Position numbers and translations under genes: made by a program
Assembly (NCBI RefSeq): GCF_017303155.1
Contig: NZ_JAEKJR010000002.1
Coordinates: 1,550,001 to 1,614,000 of the forward strand
Reading direction: 5' to 3'
DNA from: Microbulbifer salipaludis
GTDB lineage: Bacteria > Pseudomonadota > Gammaproteobacteria > Pseudomonadales > Cellvibrionaceae
DNA: 64,000 nt
Shown: piece by piece, positions 57,602-64,000 of the stretch
Position numbering within the stretch: position 1 is the first letter of the stretch
Layout of the letters: every line of letters begins with the position of its first letter
The notes under the pieces: model-generated
What the model saw: only the letters and a program-made list of their open reading frames with translations
Told to the model about the DNA's origin: nothing
The model's database searches: none

Positions 57602-59407
57602 ATGCCAAACAACTACCGACCCAAAACCCGCGCACTCACACTCTCTATCGCCGCGGCGATTACCAGTCTTACACTCACCAGCGGGTGTATGCAGAAACCC
57701 GAAACCACATTACTTGCCCAGCTGAGCATCCCGGATACCGAACTCTGGGCGACCGGTGACCTGCATCAGCCACAGGTGTTCATGGACGCCCTGGACCAGC
57801 TCCTGATGCTGTCGGCCGATCAAACGACGGACGCCCGCGACCTGGATGCCCTGCTCTACTACCTGCGCGCCTACAGCTATTTTGGCCCCCTGCAAGGTAT
57901 TGACGACTTGCACTGGTTTAAACTCGACACTGCCCTGACCCAGCTGCGACAGCACCGGCTGTTTGCGCAGCAAGGCGATGACGCCGCGCGCTTGCAAGAA
58001 CACTTTGTAGTGACGCTCTACCGTTATTACAACCGAGCGCCGCTGTCGGCAAGGGTCACACCCCACCTCGACTCACTGTACGCCATCCTGAATCGCCACG
58101 GTGCCTCTGAGACCGTCATGGAATTGAGCCAGCAGGCGCAATACACGCTCTGGGAAAGCTACCGGGCCGTTGGCTTTCTTGCTTACGAGGCACGCCACAA
58201 GCCCCTGATAAAACAAGCGCTGTTTGCGAACAGGCCTTCGAGCGAGGTACTTGTTCGCAATGCCCAGGCCACACCAGCGGATGCCGATACCGGCGAATGG
58301 CGGTTACAACATGCGCTTTGGGCGCTGGGGAATCTTCATGTGCTTGAAGAGGATGACGAAGCACGCGCAGGACTGGACGAAACCGTTTGGGACCTCTTGT
58401 CAAAAGACCTTCCATTTCTCTCTCCAGAAGACCAACGAAAGCTTTACACCCGTCCTTACCTCGTTACCTCTTTCCGTGGTAAAAGCGCCTGTGAGGAAAC
58501 CTTCCCGGGAAGATGTCACTTTCCCGCGGAGGAAATGGCACTGCCTGTAGAACACAGTTGCTCGCCTTCGCTGCTCATTCGCGCCAACAGCATGAGTGAG
58601 CCCGCCCTGCACAAAGCATGTAAAACCCTGCTCGCCCAAGAGGGAGACTTCCATCTCAAGCTACAGAGCGGGCAAGAGCCGGTCGCGCAGGATTATAACG
58701 ATCAGCTGGAGGTGGTGGTCTTCGACAACTATAGCCAGTACAACGAATACGCAGCACTATTGTTTGACATCAACACCAATAATGGAGGTATGTTCCTCGA
58801 GGGTGACCCCGGAGAGCAAGGCAACCAGGCCCGCTTTATCGCTTTTGAGGCCTTCTGGAAAGATCCGGATTTCAGCATCTGGAACCTCGAGCACGAATAC
58901 GTGCATTATCTCGATGGCCGCTTCAATAAGTGGGGAGGCTTCGGCCACTTCCCCAGCCATATGGTGTGGTGGTCTGAAGGTCTTGCCAATTACATCGCCC
59001 AGGGTGAGCGCTATGACAGCGCCGAGCGCGACCTCAACAAAACCCGCCCTTCAGAATACCCCACCCTGGAACAAATCTTCGCGACCACCTACGACGACGG
59101 TGGTGCGCGGGTGTACTCCTGGAGCTATCTGGCGATTCGCTTCCTGTATCAACAAGATCCTGACAGCCTCGCACAGCTGGCATCCCACTTGCGAAAGAAT
59201 GACTTTGATGGGTATCGCAAGCAACTCGATCAGTTCGCCGAGCGGTGGCAAGAAGCTTTCTTTATCTGGCTGAGCGACATCGCATCATCGGTAGATAGCG
59301 CGCCGGTGGAACAAACAATCCCTCGCACGCTGTATCGCTACCTGTATCGGGACTACCTGCAACCAGCGGATCTGCCAGAAACAGCGCGCCACCGCCACTG
59401 GCACTGA
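57602..59407 (+). CDS. Lipoprotein collagenase-like M9 peptidase
   Basis: 601-aa paralogue of the secreted collagenase upstream. It has a lipoprotein signal ending LTLTSGC (lipobox near residue 29), a divergent helical N-terminal half, and a catalytic core nearly collinear with the neighbour (LEVVVFDNYSQY, NNGGMFLEGDP, zinc site HEYVHYLDGRF with His431 and His435, Glu459 in WWSEGLANY). There are no PPC domains. It is probably membrane anchored, perhaps surface exposed. The ATG follows GGAG; the 30-bp palindrome overlaps its leader. Confidence 0.92.
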   Translation: MPNNYRPKTRALTLSIAAAITSLTLTSGCMQKPETTLLAQLSIPDTELWATGDLHQPQVFMDALDQLLMLSADQTTDARDLDALLYYLRAYSYFGPLQGIDDLHWFKLDTALTQLRQHRLFAQQGDDAARLQEHFVVTLYRYYNRAPLSARVTPHLDSLYAILNRHGASETVMELSQQAQYTLWESYRAVGFLAYEARHKPLIKQALFANRPSSEVLVRNAQATPADADTGEWRLQHALWALGNLHVLEEDDEARAGLDETVWDLLSKDLPFLSPEDQRKLYTRPYLVTSFRGKSACEETFPGRCHFPAEEMALPVEHSCSPSLLIRANSMSEPALHKACKTLLAQEGDFHLKLQSGQEPVAQDYNDQLEVVVFDNYSQYNEYAALLFDINTNNGGMFLEGDPGEQGNQARFIAFEAFWKDPDFSIWNLEHEYVHYLDGRFNKWGGFGHFPSHMVWWSEGLANYIAQGERYDSAERDLNKTRPSEYPTLEQIFATTYDDGGARVYSWSYLAIRFLYQQDPDSLAQLASHLRKNDFDGYRKQLDQFAERWQEAFFIWLSDIASSVDSAPVEQTIPRTLYRYLYRDYLQPADLPETARHRHWH

Positions 59408-59443
59408 CGCTGCCGCCAGTGCGTCGAAGACGCTACCTCCCAT

Positions 59444-59474
59444 AAAAAATCCCGGCTTGTGGCCGGGATTTTTT
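59444..59474. terminator. Bidirectional terminator
   Basis: AAAAAATCCCGGC-TTGTG-GCCGGGATTTTTT between convergent collagenase-like and TonB receptor genes; works on both strands. Confidence 0.93.
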
Positions 59475-59501
59475 GTATTGCCTGAGCGATATGGGCAGGC
59501 T

Positions 59502-62456
59502 TTAGAAATCGTAGCGCGCCACGAGGCTAAAGTAGCGCGCCCGGCTGCGCATTTCCGTCAAACCATAATCCGGGTTCACCACCAGTCCATCGGTACCCTG
59601 AGTAGAACGGATCTCGTTCACGTCCAGGGCCGCATCATCATTCAATGCGTTATAAATGGTGCCTTTCAATACCAGGTCGCCCTCAAACAGCGGCATCCGA
59701 TACGCCAGGGAAAGATCGAGCTGCTTCGTCCACGGCAGGTTGCCAACAGATCCCCGTGGTGTGGGATTACCCTGCTCATCGTAGAAGGAAACCTCACCAT
59801 AGTACTGACTGATACAGTCGCTCCATGGGCTACCCTCGGCACAACTGTCTACACCAACCGGATGAATACTGAAGTAGTTTTGCGGGCGACCGGATACGAT
59901 CGAGGTCACAAAGCCAAATGTCAGGTCATCAGTAAGGTCGTAGTAGCCGTTGAGCTTGAAAGCGTGGCGGTGGTCGTTGGGCAAATCGCCGTAGGAGTGA
60001 TCCATCAGATCCGCATAGTCGTAGGAGGTCGTCCAACCGGGATCCGCCTGATTGTTATCGGTTCTTACCAGACCTTCGGTATTGCCGTAACTGTGCGACC
60101 AGGTGTACGAGGCATCGAGGAATAAGCGATCGGTATACTGACCGCGCAGTGATGTCTCCAGTGCGAGATAACGTCGCGACGCCCTGGGCAGGGCAAGCTC
60201 TTCGCTCGACAGGCGCGCGTCATCCACCTGACCATCACCGTCGAAATCGTAGCGAATGTTAACGTCTTCACCCGGGTTAAGCAGTACGTAATAGCTGCTC
60301 TGCCCCACGTTGTCCTCGATACCATTGGCTTCCAGGTAATTCTGCAATACTGGCCCGATATCCGTGTCTTCCACCGAGCGCTTCAAATCGCGGAATACAC
60401 CGCGAACACCGAACACCATTCCGTCCAGCACCAGTGTTTCCATACCCAGGGTGAACTCGTCCGAATACATGCCCTCCAGATTACTGCTGGCAATCAATTC
60501 CGGCTCAACAATGCCCTGCTGGCGCACCCAGCTATGCAGTAATTCACCGCGGCTGGGGGATCCATCGTCGTTTAGCAGCACCCGGTCATTGGCATCCATG
60601 GCACCCGGTGCATAGTAGTCGAAGGTTTCCCGCGAGTAGGACCCCTGGGTGATATTCATATTCGCGGACACCGGCTGGTAGTAGCGACCGAAGGTCGCAA
60701 ACAGCTTGCTGTTGCCGTCGCCATTGAAATCCCAGATGGCCTGAATACGGGGTGAGAGCCCACCGTTTTCAACAAACGCCTCGCCGCCAGTGACGGTATT
60801 CTCAAACTGCTCATACCGGGCACCCAGGTTGAGCGTAAAGTCATCGGTCACGGACCAGGAATCCTGCAGGTAGAGCGCCGTTGCACTGACCGTAGAATCG
60901 GTGCCGCGCACACGGATCCTGCGCTGTACCAGATTCGTGCCTTCCGGCTGCAGGGACGGGTCGTTTACTGACGCCAGGCGCTGCTGCCACCACCCGCGGG
61001 CATCCCCTTCACCATTCTGGTTTTCCTGGTAGAACACATCCACTTCACTGTAATCCACCCCAACCTTGATGGCATGGTCAAGCAGGTCATAGCTCACATC
61101 GAGGCGGACCTGATCCCGTACGTAATCCTCATCATAGATCGTTGAATCACTGTGATTACTGAAGCTCACACAGGTCGCACGGCAATCGTACACCGAGGGC
61201 AAGCTATTCAGCGCGGAGTTGTACACCGTTTCCTGGGTACGGCCCGCCGTAATGTCCAGCATCAGATCGTCAGTCAGGCGACCGTTATAGTGGGCACCAA
61301 AAACCTGCCCACCTTCACGACTTTTGGTTTTTCCGAGTCCACTGCCGACTGCGTTGCTGCTGGGATCATAGGCAAAGCTGTTGTACTGGCCGTTTTCTTC
61401 GTTATTGATCGCGGTAAAATCGACTGCGTGATTCTCGTTGATAAACCAGTCGAGCTTGACCAACCAGCGGTCTTCTTCGCGGGTGCGGTCATAAAAGCTT
61501 GAGCCGCTGGCCCAGGTATCATCTGTTTTTCTTGGGCTGTACAGTGCATAGAAGAACGCCTTGTCGGGCACAATGGGGCCGCTTGCCCAGACCTGAGCCT
61601 CCTGGAAATCCATGGCACTTTGACGGGTATTGATTGTGTACTCGCCCGCTGCATTGGTTACTGAATCGTGCTGACTACGGAGCGAGTCGGGATCCATTCG
61701 TAGCTGAGAGCCGAAATTGAATTCATTGCCGCCCGATTTTGATACGGCATTGATAATCCCCCCCAGTGCCCCGCCAAACTCCGGGTCAATTGCGCCGGTT
61801 TTGACCTGCGTCTGGCTGATGGCCTCCCACGGCAGGGCGATTGAACCCAGACCCGTCTTGATATTGGAGACATTCAATCCATTCAGGTAGTAGCCGTTCT
61901 CCGCAGAAGAAGCTCCACCGAAACTGGAGGCTCCATTAAAGTTACTGCCACCCGGCGTAACCACACCCGGCGCCAGTTGTGCCATCGCCTCAAATCCGGT
62001 GTTTACGGGGAGCAACTCCAGTTTATCCTGGGTAATTACCACTCCCGCGGTTGAGGATCCGGTATCTACCGGACGTTGCATGCTACCGGTGACTTCCACA
62101 ACCTCCAGCACCTCTCCCGGTACCCCCAGTGTGGTGTCATACACCACGGCCTGGCCGACCTGCACGAGAACTTCAGGTGCCATAGCGCGGCTATACCCGT
62201 CTTTCTCAAAGCTCAACGCATATTCACCCACCGGAAGATTGCGCAGGTTATATTCGCCCTTCTCATTACTGGTGACCGTTCTGGTAAACCCCTTGTCGAG
62301 GTGCGTGACCGTAATCTCCGCACCGGCAAGTGCTTTGCCGGTTGCGCTCACAACCTGTCCTTTTAGTGTCCCGCCTGAAGTATCTGCAGCCAGAACGCTG
62401 GTGCTGGCCAGCGCTGCACTCACGGCGAGTGCCAGCAGCTTTTTCTTGATTTCCAT
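59502..62456 (-). CDS. TonB-dependent receptor with carboxypeptidase-like N-terminal domain
   Basis: 984-aa outer-membrane receptor. Signal peptide (1-23, ending VLAAD), then a carboxypeptidase regulatory-like beta-sandwich (about 28-110: GTLKGQVVSATGKALAGAEI, GEYNLRNLPVGEYALSF), a plug (TQDKLELLPV, SSAENGYYLNGLNVSNI, DPEFGGALGGIINAVSKSG) and a barrel that ends in LVARYDF. Receptors with this N-terminal domain often import oligopeptides or glycans; given the flanking peptidase and POT transporter, oligopeptides are the likely substrate (inference). It is divergent from the transporter, with shared operators between them. Confidence 0.92.
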   Translation of the reverse strand: MEIKKKLLALAVSAALASTSVLAADTSGGTLKGQVVSATGKALAGAEITVTHLDKGFTRTVTSNEKGEYNLRNLPVGEYALSFEKDGYSRAMAPEVLVQVGQAVVYDTTLGVPGEVLEVVEVTGSMQRPVDTGSSTAGVVITQDKLELLPVNTGFEAMAQLAPGVVTPGGSNFNGASSFGGASSAENGYYLNGLNVSNIKTGLGSIALPWEAISQTQVKTGAIDPEFGGALGGIINAVSKSGGNEFNFGSQLRMDPDSLRSQHDSVTNAAGEYTINTRQSAMDFQEAQVWASGPIVPDKAFFYALYSPRKTDDTWASGSSFYDRTREEDRWLVKLDWFINENHAVDFTAINNEENGQYNSFAYDPSSNAVGSGLGKTKSREGGQVFGAHYNGRLTDDLMLDITAGRTQETVYNSALNSLPSVYDCRATCVSFSNHSDSTIYDEDYVRDQVRLDVSYDLLDHAIKVGVDYSEVDVFYQENQNGEGDARGWWQQRLASVNDPSLQPEGTNLVQRRIRVRGTDSTVSATALYLQDSWSVTDDFTLNLGARYEQFENTVTGGEAFVENGGLSPRIQAIWDFNGDGNSKLFATFGRYYQPVSANMNITQGSYSRETFDYYAPGAMDANDRVLLNDDGSPSRGELLHSWVRQQGIVEPELIASSNLEGMYSDEFTLGMETLVLDGMVFGVRGVFRDLKRSVEDTDIGPVLQNYLEANGIEDNVGQSSYYVLLNPGEDVNIRYDFDGDGQVDDARLSSEELALPRASRRYLALETSLRGQYTDRLFLDASYTWSHSYGNTEGLVRTDNNQADPGWTTSYDYADLMDHSYGDLPNDHRHAFKLNGYYDLTDDLTFGFVTSIVSGRPQNYFSIHPVGVDSCAEGSPWSDCISQYYGEVSFYDEQGNPTPRGSVGNLPWTKQLDLSLAYRMPLFEGDLVLKGTIYNALNDDAALDVNEIRSTQGTDGLVVNPDYGLTEMRSRARYFSLVARYDF

Positions 62457-62505
62457 GGTCTCTTAGCCCTTTTCCTAGTTGGCATTATTATTACGCGCCA
62501 AATAT

Positions 62506-62547
62506 TATTGCACGCAATATCAACTTAAACATATTGTGTGTACAATA
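62506..62547. promoter_or_regulatory. Two operator-like palindromes between divergent receptor and transporter genes
   Basis: TATTGCACGCAATA (62506-62519) and TATTGT-GTGT-ACAATA (62532-62547). The second has the same half-sites and spacing as the core of the 30-bp palindrome at 57561-57590. Located in the 142-bp spacer between divergent starts, they could control both genes. Confidence 0.75.
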
Positions 62548-62598
62548 ACAATATTGCCAAAGGGCGAGATTGATCAAAACAACAATAAGAGGAAAAAG

Positions 62599-64000
62599 AT
62601 GGCGCACGTATCAACAGCACCCAGAGAAGGCGACGGCGTAGATTCCAACTGTCGGCCCAATAAGACGACGCCTCGGAGTCATTATTTTCCATCCGGGTTT
62701 TATGTCGCTAACGTGATGGAAATATTCGAGCGTCTGGCCTGGTATGGATTCTTCACGCTCTCTTCACTGTATATGACCAACAGTGTGAGCCAAGGTGGGC
62801 TCGGCTTGAGTGATGCCGAACGGGGCACCATTCAGGGAGTAATCCCTTTTCTGTTATACCTGCTTCCGGTATTCACCGGCGCACTGGGCGACCGGCACGG
62901 CTACAAGCGGATGTTCTTTATTGCCTTTGCGTTGATGACGCCAGGCTATTATCTGCTCGGCCAGGTGTCCGGCTTCTGGCCATTTTTTGCCACACTGCTA
63001 CTGGTCGCAGTAGGCGCAGCGATTTTCAAACCGCTTGTGGTCGCCACGGTCAGTAGAACGACCAACGACCGCAACCGGGCGATGGGTTTCGGTATTTTCT
63101 ACACAATGATCAACGTGGGCGGCTTTGTTGGTCCGATCGTGGCCGGGGTAGTCAAGGGAATCAGCTGGGACTGGGTTTTTACCATTGCGGCATGCTGGAT
63201 TGCGGTGAACTTCCTGTTGCTGCTGTTCTACCGTGAGCCCACCGTAGCCACACCGACCGCGGCACCCACAGCGCACAAATCAGGCAATGCATCGGCCGGA
63301 CCACAGGGCAGTGTTTTAGCTGATATTACGCGCGTGCTGAGAAACCGCCGCTTTGTTACCTACCTGTTGATCATGTCCAGCTTCTGGGCCTGCTACAACC
63401 AACTGTTTTTAACCCTGCCGCTTTATATCCGAGATTTCGTCGACACTGGGCCATTACTAGCCACGGTCGCGTCATTCAGCCCGGGAATCGCCAGTGCCAT
63501 CAGCGAAGGCAGCCCGGGCCAGATCAGCCCAGAGTTCATCACCGCCTTTAACTTCTTCAGCATTCTGGTGTTACAGATTGCCATCAGCCACCTGAGCAGA
63601 CAGTTTGTATCGCTACACATACTCATCGCGGGAACCTGCGTCATGGCAGCCAGCTTTTTATGGATTGGGTTCGGCCCCGTGTTCGGTGGCATTGGCATCG
63701 TGCTCGCCGTAGTGGCGTTTTCCATCGGAGAAATGCTCACCTCCCCGAAAAGCCAGGAGTATGTGGCCGAGTCCATGCCAGCGTCACAGGCGGCACTCTT
63801 TATGGGCTACTACTTCCTGTCGATGGCACTCGGCTTTCTGCTCGCCGGGCTGCTATCGGGGTGGGGCTATGGTTACCTGGCTAAAACCCTGGGGAGGCCC
63901 GACTGGATGTGGGCGGGTTTCGCCGCTTTGTCTATTGGTTGCGCCGTTGTCCTGAGCCTGTATCACAGAACCCTCTCCCGTTTTGATAAACGCGCAAGCA
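62599..64000 (+). CDS. POT/PTR2-family peptide transporter (3' end outside window)
   Basis: Open frame of at least 467 codons running off the window edge. Hydrophobic helices begin at residue ~35, with EIFERLAWYGFF (the E-x-x-E-R proton-coupling motif of POT transporters), GALGDRHGYKRMF, FGIFYTMINVGGFVGPIVAG (POT signature) and GEMLTSPKSQEYVAESM in the C-terminal half. It would carry di- and tripeptides through the inner membrane with protons. AAGAGG precedes the ATG by 8 nt. The C-terminus is not seen. Confidence 0.88.
   Translation, partial: MAHVSTAPREGDGVDSNCRPNKTTPRSHYFPSGFYVANVMEIFERLAWYGFFTLSSLYMTNSVSQGGLGLSDAERGTIQGVIPFLLYLLPVFTGALGDRHGYKRMFFIAFALMTPGYYLLGQVSGFWPFFATLLLVAVGAAIFKPLVVATVSRTTNDRNRAMGFGIFYTMINVGGFVGPIVAGVVKGISWDWVFTIAACWIAVNFLLLLFYREPTVATPTAAPTAHKSGNASAGPQGSVLADITRVLRNRRFVTYLLIMSSFWACYNQLFLTLPLYIRDFVDTGPLLATVASFSPGIASAISEGSPGQISPEFITAFNFFSILVLQIAISHLSRQFVSLHILIAGTCVMAASFLWIGFGPVFGGIGIVLAVVAFSIGEMLTSPKSQEYVAESMPASQAALFMGYYFLSMALGFLLAGLLSGWGYGYLAKTLGRPDWMWAGFAALSIGCAVVLSLYHRTLSRFDKRAS

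Overview
The window looks like chromosomal DNA from a GC-rich, aerobic marine gammaproteobacterium. The evidence is a complete gsp-type type II secretion operon, DUF2788 and DUF1285 genes, a gammaproteobacterial-style electron transfer flavoprotein set, and TonB-receptor-driven protein degradation with Vibrio-type collagenases. A Cellvibrionales or Microbulbifer-like host is my guess, not something the sequence proves. I saw no rRNA, tRNA, CRISPR array, insertion sequence or prophage.

Layout. Positions 96-10346 (minus) hold one tightly overlapping operon for a cytoplasmic group 3b [NiFe] hydrogenase (hydB, a cyclic-nucleotide-binding protein, hydG, hydD, hydA), its maturation protease, and hypA-F-C-D-E. 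It lies downstream of a P-type cation ATPase gene (to 13109). From 13346 (plus) come a thioredoxin/DsbD-like membrane reductase, an FtsX-type ABC exporter with a HlyD adaptor, and an MscS channel. An ECF sigma/anti-sigma pair (minus, 20112-21040) is divergent from modABC (21342-24019). Then follow prc, xthA, an arsenic operon (arsR-arsC-acr3-arsH), and a convergent hybrid sensor-kinase gene whose phospho-acceptor histidine is replaced by glutamine.

Positions 33508-44206 (minus) carry gspC-M, followed upstream by etfBA and the divergent ETF-quinone oxidoreductase. Next come a TonB receptor with a beta-helix-like lipoprotein, preceded by PhoB-box-like direct repeats, and a TetR/DUF1285 pair. 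The right end (54911-64000) is a protein-degradation locus: a secreted M9 collagenase, a lipoprotein M9 collagenase, a large TonB receptor and a POT-type peptide transporter cut by the window edge.

How the parts fit. The T2SS is the likely exit route for the secreted collagenase. The lipoprotein collagenase, TonB receptor and POT transporter would then form a surface-digest-and-import chain. Three of these genes appear to share one operator: a perfect 30-bp palindrome sits over the ribosome-binding region of the lipoprotein collagenase, and two palindromes with the same half-site lie between the divergent TonB receptor and transporter genes. The hydrogenase operon is self-contained except for hypB, and its HypA lacks the zinc-binding loop. 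Together these point to an altered nickel-delivery route.
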